From HGM13006 sp964527315 (GTDB taxonomy: Bacteria > Bacillota > Clostridia > Oscillospirales > Oscillospiraceae), in assembly GCA_964527315.1 (NCBI GenBank), contig CAZGOQ010000112.1, forward strand, positions 1 to 7,058: a DNA stretch of 7,058 nucleotides, written 5' to 3'. A model generated the notes under the pieces. That model did no database searches and had not been told where the DNA came from. It saw nothing but the letters and a program-made list of their open reading frames with translations. Within the stretch, counting starts at the first letter, position 1. Each line of letters begins with the position of its first letter. A program made the position numbers and the translations under genes. Shown here one piece after another: positions 1 to 6,829 of this stretch.

Positions 1-2
1 AC

Positions 3-1445
3 AGTAAGCTTTCCAACAACCAGAAAACGACCTATATGTACACCATGTGGGAAAAATATGGTTATCTGGACTATATCAGCTACAATGAATGGCTCAATGA
101 GCTGGTCGCGAATGGCGAGATGGATGAGGACTTCAAGTCCACCATTGCTACCATCGGCAGAACGCCGGAGGCTGACAGTGAGGACGTACGGGAATACGTC
201 GAGAAGTTCATAGAGTACTATACCGCCAAGGGCTATACGATCACCCGGCTGTACGCCGTCATGGCAACGAGCAGCAGGGTGGCTACCGGCGGCGGGCAAA
301 CGCTCTTCGCCAGCCAGAACACACCCACATGGAAAAGAGTGCTCAGCTTTTTTACGGGCCTTTTGACCTTTGATAATATCAATTATGTGGAGGAAGATAT
401 CGGCGAGCGGGGCCTTACCTTTACCCTTTATGATCCGGTCTACGGCGGAGAGACATTTTCGCCCGCTATCCTGGGGAACGGCACGCTCCATAAGTATCTG
501 CTGTATTTTGACAGCTCGTTCCCCTATATCCATCAGAATTTCGTAAAGCTCACCCTTGGCACTTCCTACAGCGTGCATAAGGGCGTGGACGCGTTCGAGA
601 CAATGACGCAGTCCCAGGGCACTTATGTGGTGTCTACCACCTATTATCCCACGGGCCTGGTGGAGCAGAGCGCCGACGACCTGCACACCGCCACCTATCT
701 TGCCGGCTCCCGTGAGAACAACCTGGTGTATCAGACGCAGTTTACGGACGACTACACCAATACGTCGCTCCATAAGGACAGCCGTTCCAAAATCTATTAT
801 TCGTTTATCATCAGCATCCTGGCGTCCTTCTTTACCTATCTGCTGGGACTTCCCCTGGGCATCCTGATGGCCAAGAAGAAGGACACCTGGGTGGACAACC
901 TGGGCAACGCGTATGTGATTTTCATGATCGCGGTACCCTCCCTGGCGTATTACTTCATGTTCAAGGCGGTGGCGACCAAGGTTGGCCTGCCGACGCTCTT
1001 CTCGCTGGATAATCCGACGGTGGCCATGTATGTTACGCCGGTGTTGGCCAGCCTGGCGGCTTCTGTTGCGGGAACTATGAAATGGATGCGCCGTTACATG
1101 GTCGACCAGATGAACTCCGACTATGTCAAGTTCGCGCGGGCAGAGGGACTCAGCGAATTTGAGATCTTTACGAAGCATATCTTTAAGAACGCTGCCATCC
1201 CTATCGCGCATGGTATCCCGAATACAGTCATTATGGCTCTGTCGGGTTCCATCATGATGGAACGCATTTTCACGATCCCGGGCGTCGGCGGACTCCTGGT
1301 GGAAGCCATCGGCGCGTACGACAACTCCGTGATTGTCGGCGTGGCGTTCTTCTATGGCGTGCTGTCCATTATCTCCACGATTTTGGGCGATATTACCATG
1401 GCGATTATGGATCCGCGCATCTCTTATACGTCCAAGGCGAGGTGA
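3..1445 (+). CDS. oppB: Oligopeptide ABC transporter permease OppB/AmiC-like, 5'-truncated by the window
   Basis: One of two membrane subunits of a peptide importer. The frame is open to the window's left edge, so the true start and first membrane helix lie upstream; the first in-frame ATG, at 36, is probably internal. Counting from that ATG, residues 1 to about 248 are hydrophilic and would form an outward-facing domain between helices 1 and 2, as in streptococcal AmiC, which is also about 500 residues long. The conserved permease core follows: helices near 251-280, 291-317, 334-350, about 391-415 and 432-455. The cytoplasmic coupling loop near 362-392 contains ARAEGLSEFEIF and an HIFKNAAIP-like end, matching the EAA motif that contacts the ATPases. 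The protein ends in MDPRISYTSKAR, typical of OppB. The stop overlaps the oppC ribosome site. Family assignment is secure; peptide specificity cannot be read from sequence. Confidence 0.93.
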   Translation, partial: SKLSNNQKTTYMYTMWEKYGYLDYISYNEWLNELVANGEMDEDFKSTIATIGRTPEADSEDVREYVEKFIEYYTAKGYTITRLYAVMATSSRVATGGGQTLFASQNTPTWKRVLSFFTGLLTFDNINYVEEDIGERGLTFTLYDPVYGGETFSPAILGNGTLHKYLLYFDSSFPYIHQNFVKLTLGTSYSVHKGVDAFETMTQSQGTYVVSTTYYPTGLVEQSADDLHTATYLAGSRENNLVYQTQFTDDYTNTSLHKDSRSKIYYSFIISILASFFTYLLGLPLGILMAKKKDTWVDNLGNAYVIFMIAVPSLAYYFMFKAVATKVGLPTLFSLDNPTVAMYVTPVLASLAASVAGTMKWMRRYMVDQMNSDYVKFARAEGLSEFEIFTKHIFKNAAIPIAHGIPNTVIMALSGSIMMERIFTIPGVGGLLVEAIGAYDNSVIVGVAFFYGVLSIISTILGDITMAIMDPRISYTSKAR

Positions 1446-1446
1446 T
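1439..1446 (+). promoter_or_regulatory. Ribosome binding site of oppC overlapping the oppB stop
   Basis: GAGGTGAT lies 5 bases before the oppC ATG at 1452 and contains the oppB TGA stop at 1443-1445. Ribosomes finishing oppB therefore sit on the oppC initiation site, which suggests translational coupling of the two permease subunits. Confidence 0.8.
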
Positions 1447-1451
1447 CAAAG

Positions 1452-2444
1452 ATGACGGAGACGAAAGAAAGAGTAATCGATCTGAGCGACACTGGTTTGA
1501 CAGATGAGAAGCTGTTTGCCCGGATCCCGCAGGACACCTCCGCGGTGGAGCGGATCGTCGCGCCCCGGTATTCCTACTGGAGGTCGGTGGGCCGTGTGTT
1601 TTTCTCGAAAAAATTGAATATTGTCGCGATTGCGTGCCTGGTGCTGATTCTAGTGTTTACCTACATCTACCCGACGTTCTTCAGCAGTTTTGACAAATAC
1701 GAAAACATCATGGACTCCTATGCCAAGCATCTGACGCCTTCTGCGGCCATCGAAAAGTTTGGCTTCAGTATTCGGTGGATATTCGGGACCGGTGAATCCG
1801 GGCAGTCCACCTTTGAAGCGATCTGGTACGGCGCCAGGATCTCTATTTCGCTGGCCGTTCTCTGTACGGCGATTAACTTTACCATCGGTATCCTGATAGG
1901 AGCGCTGTGGGGCTTCTCAAAGAGGGTCGACATCGTGATGAATGAGATCCGAAATGTTGTCGCCAACGTACCGAGCACCCTGCTTATTTCCGTTTTGGTG
2001 CTGGTTTTTTCGCCGAACTTCGTCACGCTGATGTTTGCCATGTGCGTTACAGGCTGGATTGGCATTGCGTATTCCCTGCGCACCCAGGTTATCATTATCC
2101 GGGACCGGGAATACAACCTTGCGTCCAGGTGTCTTGGCACCTCGGCTTTCCGTATTGCGACGAAAAATATTCTGCCCTTTATGATCTCGTTTATTGTGAC
2201 CCTGATGGCAAATTCGCTCCCGGGCTATATTGGCACCGAGGCGTTTCTGAGCTATATTGGCCTCGGTATTTCCGACACCACCCTCGGCAAAATCATCTTT
2301 AATGCCCAGAGCGCCATGGTTGTGCCCGGCTGGGAGTGGGAATTCTGGTGTCCTGTGCTGCTCTCCGCGTTTATATCTATTATCTTGTTCCTGGTCGGTC
2401 AGGGCCTTGGTGACGCGGCAGACCCGAAGACACACATGAAGTGA
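1452..2444 (+). CDS. oppC: Oligopeptide ABC transporter permease OppC/AmiD-like
   Basis: Second membrane subunit (330 residues, normal for the family) pairing with OppB to form the peptide channel. An N-terminal cytoplasmic segment of about 55 residues, ending in YWRSVGRVFFSKKLN, precedes helix 1 at about 57-74; this is the usual OppC N-terminal region. The region near 112-132 reads GTGESGQSTFEAIWYGARIS, corresponding to the family pattern GTDxxGRDxxxRxxYGxRxS with the Asp and Arg positions changed. The coupling loop near 222-245 (ASRCLGTSAFRIATKNILP) is the EAA motif facing the ATPases, followed by the family stretch GTEAFLSYIGLGI. The ATG at 1452 is chosen because a strong GAGGTGAT precedes it by 5 bases. 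Only 6 bases separate it from oppB. Identification is secure. Confidence 0.94.
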   Translation: MTETKERVIDLSDTGLTDEKLFARIPQDTSAVERIVAPRYSYWRSVGRVFFSKKLNIVAIACLVLILVFTYIYPTFFSSFDKYENIMDSYAKHLTPSAAIEKFGFSIRWIFGTGESGQSTFEAIWYGARISISLAVLCTAINFTIGILIGALWGFSKRVDIVMNEIRNVVANVPSTLLISVLVLVFSPNFVTLMFAMCVTGWIGIAYSLRTQVIIIRDREYNLASRCLGTSAFRIATKNILPFMISFIVTLMANSLPGYIGTEAFLSYIGLGISDTTLGKIIFNAQSAMVVPGWEWEFWCPVLLSAFISIILFLVGQGLGDAADPKTHMK

Positions 2445-2446
2445 GT

Positions 2447-2457
2447 GAGGGTGGGAG
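2447..2457 (+). promoter_or_regulatory. Ribosome binding site that fixes the oppD start
   Basis: GAGGGTGGGAG lies directly upstream of the ATG at 2459, with AGGGTG spaced 5 bases from it. The upstream in-frame GTG at 2441, which would overlap the oppC stop, has no purine-rich site ahead of it. The start at 2459 is therefore preferred and removes six residues. Confidence 0.65.
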
Positions 2458-2458
2458 C

Positions 2459-4207
2459 ATGGAAGAGAAGAAAGTATTGTTGTCTGTCAGAGACCTCAAT
2501 GTGAGGTTCCGCGTTCGCGGAAGGGTGCTGACGGCAATTCGGGGAGCTTCGCTCGAGATCTATGAGAATGAGTCGATTGCGATTGTGGGCGAGTCTGGCT
2601 GCGGCAAGTCCGTGCTGACAAAGACCTTTGCCGGCATGCTGGATGACAACGGTTTTATCGATCAGGGCGACATTATATTTAATGATGAGGATCTGGCGCG
2701 GACCGAGGCAGGGTTTACCCAGACGGCCAAGCGAGTGATTGCGCGGGCCGAGAGGAAGCTGAACCAATACTCGAAGCTTGAGCTTGGGGCGGAGGTATAC
2801 CGGGAGATCCTTGCTCTGAAGAAAGAGCGGGAAGAGATGCTGGCCCTCAGCAAAGCGGACTCAGACGCATTTGAGGCCGAGAGAAAGGAACTCGATTTTC
2901 GTCGGGCTGAGGCATACAATCTGAAGCAGACGCTGAACAGCTCGAGAGAAAGGGCGCGGATCAAGGAACTTTCCCGGGTGGTCGCCGATTACGATGCGAA
3001 GATCAAGGCCCTCGACGCGAAAGAGAAGCGTCTGCTCCGTGAAAAAACCGAAGAAGTGAAGCACAGCGCCGCGTATGATCAGGAGTATAGTGAAAAAATG
3101 GCAGAGCTTAAGGCGCGTTATGAAGAGAAATGCGCCGGGGAAATTTCCAGCGAAACGAAAGCGCGGAATACGATCATTGCCAAGGAAGTCTATCTTTCTA
3201 TCAGTAAATATCCGCCGTATAAGCGGCCCAAGCTGCTCCACACGGTGTTGGGAGCGTTTCGGAAGGCCATGGAGCTGGGCACGGATTTGGACGATGAAAC
3301 TCAACTGAATCATATTTTTGAGGTAGCCGTGCTTCGCGTTAAGTATCTGGATGAAACGCCGGAAAAGCTGCGGGGTGTTTCTGTCCTGAACCTTGCGAGG
3401 GTTGACTGCGTCAACAATTGGACGACGATCCGCGGCGGCAAGGTTGCGACGGTGTTTCAGGATCCGATGACCTCGCTCAACCCAATTTTGACTATTGGTA
3501 AGCAGATTACCTCTGTCATTATGAGGCACCAGAAGGTGTCGGAGAGCGAGGCGCGGAAAAGGGCGATTGTGCTGATGAAAAAGGTCGGAATACCAAACGC
3601 CGAGAATCGTTTTGACGATTATCCGTTTCAGTATTCCGGCGGCATGAGACAGCGCATCGTCATTGCAATTGCGCTTTCCTGCCAACCCAAGCTCCTGATC
3701 TGTGATGAGCCGACGACTGCACTGGATGTTACCATTCAGGCGCAGATTCTGGAGCTGATTAAGAATCTTCAAAAGGAATTCCAGTACACGATCGTATTTA
3801 TTACCCATGATCTTGGCGTCGTTGCGAATATTGCGGACCGTGTCGCGGTGCTGTATGCCGGTCAAATCATTGAGATTGGCACGGTGGAGGAGATATTCTA
3901 CGACCCGCAGCATCCATATACCTGGGTGCTGCTCTCATCGCTTCCTCAGTTGGCCAAACAGGATACGAAGCTCTATTCCATCTCCGGAACGCCGCCGTCC
4001 CTGTATAATAAGATTACCGGCGACGCGTTTGCGCCGAGGAATCCGTATGCCCTGATGGTCGACACACTCAAGGAGCCGCCGATGTTTAAGGTGTCGGATA
4101 CGCACTATGCAAAGACTTGGCTGCTCGATCCACGGGCGCCGAAAGTTGAAAAGCCCGAGAGCATTCGCGATATCCATGGAACACTAAGAAAAGTATTCAA
4201 TATATAA
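2459..4207 (+). CDS. oppD: Oligopeptide ABC transporter ATPase OppD/AmiE-like with a large internal insertion
   Basis: Cytoplasmic ATPase powering peptide import with OppF. All ABC motifs are present, numbered from the ATG at 2459: Walker A GESGCGKS at 44-51, Q-loop VFQDPMTSLNP with Q334, signature YSGGMRQR at 392-399, Walker B LLICDEP with D416 and E417, and switch histidine H450. The C-terminal OppD/DppD-type region contains HPYTWVLLSSLPQL and GDAFAPRNPY, then ends in a basic tail. The protein is 582 residues, against about 330-360 for usual OppD. The excess lies between Walker A and the Q-loop, where 284 residues separate K50 from Q334 instead of about 49 in enterobacterial OppD. The cysteines present near the C-terminus of some OppD/DppD proteins are replaced (APRNPYALMVD and HYAKTWL). 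No stop or frameshift interrupts the gene, and all catalytic residues are intact, so it is probably functional. Confidence 0.93.
   Translation: MEEKKVLLSVRDLNVRFRVRGRVLTAIRGASLEIYENESIAIVGESGCGKSVLTKTFAGMLDDNGFIDQGDIIFNDEDLARTEAGFTQTAKRVIARAERKLNQYSKLELGAEVYREILALKKEREEMLALSKADSDAFEAERKELDFRRAEAYNLKQTLNSSRERARIKELSRVVADYDAKIKALDAKEKRLLREKTEEVKHSAAYDQEYSEKMAELKARYEEKCAGEISSETKARNTIIAKEVYLSISKYPPYKRPKLLHTVLGAFRKAMELGTDLDDETQLNHIFEVAVLRVKYLDETPEKLRGVSVLNLARVDCVNNWTTIRGGKVATVFQDPMTSLNPILTIGKQITSVIMRHQKVSESEARKRAIVLMKKVGIPNAENRFDDYPFQYSGGMRQRIVIAIALSCQPKLLICDEPTTALDVTIQAQILELIKNLQKEFQYTIVFITHDLGVVANIADRVAVLYAGQIIEIGTVEEIFYDPQHPYTWVLLSSLPQLAKQDTKLYSISGTPPSLYNKITGDAFAPRNPYALMVDTLKEPPMFKVSDTHYAKTWLLDPRAPKVEKPESIRDIHGTLRKVFNI
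2708..3412 (+). other. Charged coiled-coil insertion inside the OppD nucleotide-binding domain
   Basis: This stretch encodes residues about 84-318 of OppD, after the strand GDIIFNDEDLART and before IRGGKVATVFQDP, which are the normal neighbours in the family. Residues about 88-225 are rich in Lys, Glu, Arg and Ala with hydrophobic residues at heptad-like spacing, for example KALDAKEKRLLREK and KMAELKARYEEK, consistent with a long helical hairpin or coiled coil. Residues about 226-318 look globular and helical, with KYPPYKRPKLLHTVLGAF and a segment rich in acidic residues (ELGTDLDDE). It lacks low-complexity repeats and stays in frame, so it looks like an acquired domain rather than an assembly error. 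I recognise no named domain in it. Confidence 0.8.
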
Positions 4208-4222
4208 AAAGGGTGGACAGCC

Positions 4223-5539
4223 ATGAGCAAAGAGAATAAGAGTATGGTTTTAAATGCCAGCGCCGCCCATTTTCCCGAGCATGGTCCGATAGCCGAAAAT
4301 GGGAAAGAAATTCTTCTCTCGGTTAAAAATGTCGATATTACTTTCGGTAAGGGCGACAATAAAGTCGAAGCTGTAAAAAATGCGTCCTTTGATATATATA
4401 AGGGAGAAACATTCTCCCTGGTTGGGGAATCCGGCTCCGGCAAGACGACCATTGGCCGGGCCATCATTCGCGCAAACCAATGCTCCAATGGCGAGATTCT
4501 TTACAAAGGGGTTCGCATTTCAGGCAGGATTCCGCGTACACTGGACCGTGAAGTGGTCCGCAATATTCAAATGGTGTTCCAGGATCCCGCGGCATCTCTT
4601 AACGAGCGTGCAACCGTGGATTATATTATTTCAGAGGGCCTTTATAATTTCCATCTGTATGAGAATGAAGCCGACCGTGTCCGTAAGGTGGAAAAGATTG
4701 TTGAGGACGTTGGCTTGCTTCCGGAGCATCTCACCCGTTATCCACATGAGTTTTCCGGTGGTCAGCGCCAAAGAGTTGGCCTGGCGAGGGCTATGGTCAT
4801 GGAGCCTGAACTTGTTGTTGCCGACGAACCTATTTCCGCCCTCGATGTTTCCATTCGGGCGCAAATCCTGAATCTGATGAACAAGTTTAAGGAGGAACGC
4901 AACACCACGTATCTCTTTATTGCCCATGATCTTTCCATCGTGCGTTATATTTCCAACCGGATAGGTGTTATCTATAAAGGGAGAATTGTGGAGATCGCCA
5001 CATCTGAGGAATTGTTCAATTACCCACTGCACCCGTATACGCGGTCGCTTATTTCAGCGATTCCTCTGCCGGATCCGAGGCTGGAAAAGAACAAGGTTCT
5101 GTTCACCTATGATTCGGCGGTGCACGATTATAGTGACGGTGACACGCTTGAGCTTACGCTGATCGGGCATGATCACTATGTCTATGGCAGCCAAAAGGAG
5201 ATCGAGGAATACAGGAAGATCCGTGATAAGGGCGTTCCTCTGAAAACGCTTTCCATCATCGGCATCAATACCGAGGCGCCCGAGGAAAAACAACCAACGG
5301 AGTCGTCTGCGGTTAATGAAGTCATACTCGACAGGCCTGTCCACGATACGGGCAGCGCGCTGTATGTCATTCTGTCCTTCCTTCTTCCCATTTTGGGCCT
5401 GATTGTGGCACATATTTTTAGGAGGCACAATTATATCCGTAACTTTAAGGCTTGCCGCAAGGGAGCCATCGCCGCATTTGTATGCCTGGGCGCGCTGCTG
5501 CTGTTGTTCCTTTTCCTGGTGATGATGGCGGTTATTTAA
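4223..5539 (+). CDS. oppF: Oligopeptide ABC transporter ATPase OppF/AmiF-like with a two-helix membrane tail
   Basis: Second ATPase of the importer, expected to form a heterodimer with OppD. Motifs: Walker A GESGSGKT at 68-75, Q-loop VFQDPAASLNERATVDYI with Q120, signature FSGGQRQR at 177-184, Walker B VVADEP with D201 and E202, and H235. The core is very similar to streptococcal AmiF, including LTRYPHEFSGGQRQR and SAIPLPDPRLE. About 25 residues precede the usual OppF start. Family members normally end shortly after the segment equivalent to about 336; here about 100 more residues follow, ending in two hydrophobic helices (about 378-397 and 414-438). The ATG at 4223 has GGGTGG six bases upstream and lies 15 bases after the oppD stop. 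The next gene starts on the base after its stop. ATPase identity is certain; the role of the tail is unknown. Confidence 0.93.
   Translation: MSKENKSMVLNASAAHFPEHGPIAENGKEILLSVKNVDITFGKGDNKVEAVKNASFDIYKGETFSLVGESGSGKTTIGRAIIRANQCSNGEILYKGVRISGRIPRTLDREVVRNIQMVFQDPAASLNERATVDYIISEGLYNFHLYENEADRVRKVEKIVEDVGLLPEHLTRYPHEFSGGQRQRVGLARAMVMEPELVVADEPISALDVSIRAQILNLMNKFKEERNTTYLFIAHDLSIVRYISNRIGVIYKGRIVEIATSEELFNYPLHPYTRSLISAIPLPDPRLEKNKVLFTYDSAVHDYSDGDTLELTLIGHDHYVYGSQKEIEEYRKIRDKGVPLKTLSIIGINTEAPEEKQPTESSAVNEVILDRPVHDTGSALYVILSFLLPILGLIVAHIFRRHNYIRNFKACRKGAIAAFVCLGALLLLFLFLVMMAVI
5231..5536 (+). other. C-terminal linker and two-transmembrane tail of OppF
   Basis: Residues about 337-377 form a hydrophilic linker rich in Glu, Pro and Ser. 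Residues 378-397 (LYVILSFLLPILGLIVAHIF) form a first membrane helix, followed by the strongly basic loop RRHNYIRNFKACRK, and 414-438 (GAIAAFVCLGALLLLFLF and on) form a second helix running to the stop. It resembles, from memory, the helix pair of small two-helix Firmicute proteins that often follow a zinc ribbon; this is inference. A cytosolic ATPase would place the basic loop outside, against the positive-inside rule, so the topology is unclear. I see no in-frame ATG just upstream that would make it a separate protein. Confidence 0.75.
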
Positions 5540-6718
5540 ATGAAGCTTTTTTTTGGCAGAAGACAGTCAGAGGAACGGCAGACCGAGCGCATCGAGATTT
5601 CAGAGGACCGGGTAAAACTCAGAATAGTCATCTTCGTTGTGATGCTTTTCATCGCGGTAGCGTCCTTTGCGTACGGGATAAATTCCCTGTTTTCCAGTGA
5701 ACCGGGCGTTCAGGAGGTCACGGTGCCGTCCTCCAGCGGATTGAGCTGCGGCGATGAATTTACGTTTTACTATTATCTTGGTGCGGGCGAAGCTTCGGCC
5801 ACGGAGGAGCAGAAGGCGATCAAGGCTCTGTATTCCCAGGCGGCGGTGGACGCGTATCAGCTTTTCAGCACCGATATGGAATTTGAAGACTGCAGGAATC
5901 TTTGGTATATCAACGAACATGTAAATGAGGAGATTGAGGTCGATCCCGCGCTCTATGAGGCGTTTGTTCTCTTGGAGGGAAGCGGCACGCGATACCACTA
6001 TCTTGCGCCGATGTACGAAATGTACAGTTCCCTGTTCAACTGCGAGTACGACAGTGAAGCGCTGGATTTTGACCCGTATCTGAATGCGAATTTATGTGAA
6101 TTTTATGAGGATACTGTAGTTTTTACGGGCGATCCCAATGAAATAGAGCTTGAACTGCTCGGAAACAACACAGTGCGGCTGAGTGTTTCCGACGATTATC
6201 TGCGCTTTGCGGCTGAGAATGGAATTAGCCGTTTTATTGACCTTTTCTGGATGAAAAACGCGTTTATCGCAGACTACATTGCCGGGCTGTTTTTGGAGAA
6301 CGGTTATACGAAGGGGACGCTCATAAGCTGTGACGGCTTTGTGCGGTGCCTGGATGATGCGCCGGGAACGGAGTTTTCCCTCACGCTTTCCCATCGCGAT
6401 GGAATAACGGTGTCCACGTCTGAGACGTTGCGCTTTACATATGCTGTGAGCATTGTGTATTTGAAGGACTATCCTCTTGGGAACGGCGATGAAGGCAGTT
6501 ATTACGTTTGGGAAGACGGTACAATCCGCTTTCCGTACATAGATCCGGCGGATGGGCTTTGCAAAAGCGCCATTCCGGAGGTGGCGGCTTCTTCCTCTGC
6601 GCTGTCCTGCGCTGAACTGGCGCTGAAAATCGCGCCGATATATATTTCCGACGCCTTGGATGAGACGGCCCTTCAGGCTCTGGCCCAAGAGGATATTACC
6701 GTATATTATCAGTTTTGA
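5540..6718 (+). CDS. Membrane-anchored extracytoplasmic protein, divergent ApbE-like (FMN transferase fold)
   Basis: A 392-residue protein of unconfirmed function. Residues 1-26 are charged and cytoplasmic, 27-47 form one membrane helix (LRIVIFVVMLFIAVASFAYG), and the rest would lie outside. The outer part follows the order of ApbE (FAD:protein FMN transferase) signatures. Residues 106-139 (YQLFSTDMEFEDCRNLWYIN, then EVDPALYEA) match the pattern of a helix, the FS-Y-Sel-N segment and the 'vsPelyell' helix. Residues 232-272 (FIDLFWMKNAFIADYIAGLF, then LISCDGFVRCLD) line up with ApbE's DLGGIAKGYAADR and NAGGDVRALG. The glycines and lysine expected there are mostly changed, so catalysis is doubtful. 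The gene starts on the base after the oppF stop with only a weak GGCGG upstream, implying translational coupling. The ApbE call is by eye and moderate; a transporter accessory protein is the alternative. Confidence 0.55.
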   Translation: MKLFFGRRQSEERQTERIEISEDRVKLRIVIFVVMLFIAVASFAYGINSLFSSEPGVQEVTVPSSSGLSCGDEFTFYYYLGAGEASATEEQKAIKALYSQAAVDAYQLFSTDMEFEDCRNLWYINEHVNEEIEVDPALYEAFVLLEGSGTRYHYLAPMYEMYSSLFNCEYDSEALDFDPYLNANLCEFYEDTVVFTGDPNEIELELLGNNTVRLSVSDDYLRFAAENGISRFIDLFWMKNAFIADYIAGLFLENGYTKGTLISCDGFVRCLDDAPGTEFSLTLSHRDGITVSTSETLRFTYAVSIVYLKDYPLGNGDEGSYYVWEDGTIRFPYIDPADGLCKSAIPEVAASSSALSCAELALKIAPIYISDALDETALQALAQEDITVYYQF

Positions 6719-6733
6719 GGCTTGGAGTGTTAT

Positions 6734-6772
6734 GCAATAAACAGGCGGCAGGCAGATGGAAACGCAATAAAC
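6734..6772 (+). repeat. Short direct repeat GCAATAAAC, 30-base period
   Basis: GCAATAAAC occurs at 6734-6742 and again at 6764-6772, exactly 30 bases apart, in the gap after the ApbE-like gene. The copies are perfect over 9 bases but the flanks differ. It may be chance or a paired protein-binding site. No hairpin followed by a T-run is visible here, so no intrinsic terminator for the opp operon can be called. Confidence 0.4.
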
Positions 6773-6793
6773 TAAAAAATTTATGGTAAGGCA

Positions 6794-6822
6794 TTGACAT
6801 ATACCCCACCAGGGTATATGAT
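6794..6822 (+). promoter_or_regulatory. Sigma-70/SigA-type promoter of copA
   Basis: A perfect -35 box TTGACA at 6794-6799 is followed, after an exactly 17-base spacer, by TATGAT at 6817-6822, one base from the TATAAT consensus. Transcription would start near 6829-6830. This is a strong promoter by sequence, so it needs a repressor; the copper operator fills its spacer. Confidence 0.85.
6798..6820 (+). promoter_or_regulatory. CsoR-type copper operator
   Basis: A perfect inverted repeat, CATATACCC (6798-6806) and GGGTATATG (6812-6820), flanks a 5-base centre CACCA. The TACCCC-to-GGGTA core matches the G/C-tract palindromes bound by CsoR repressors upstream of copper genes such as Bacillus copZA. 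It covers the whole -35/-10 spacer plus the edges of both boxes, so a bound repressor would exclude RNA polymerase. The copA start downstream supports the copper assignment. A related repressor of the same family, or CopY, is less likely: CopY sites read TACANNTGTA. Confidence 0.8.
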
Positions 6823-6829
6823 ACATATG

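Noticed and set aside
2441..2458. An upstream GTG start for oppD overlapping oppC.
   Set aside because: It lacks a ribosome binding site, whereas the ATG at 2459 has GAGGGTG at proper spacing and gives the usual short OppD N-terminus.
2861..3913. A 350-codon open frame on the - strand opposite oppD.
   Set aside because: It is antisense to a gene with intact ABC motifs, has no recognisable family and no convincing ribosome site; a long shadow frame is expected opposite such codon use.
6719..6793. A rho-independent terminator after the ApbE-like gene.
   Set aside because: No GC-rich hairpin followed by a T-run is present; the A-rich stretch near 6774-6779 has no stem ahead of it.
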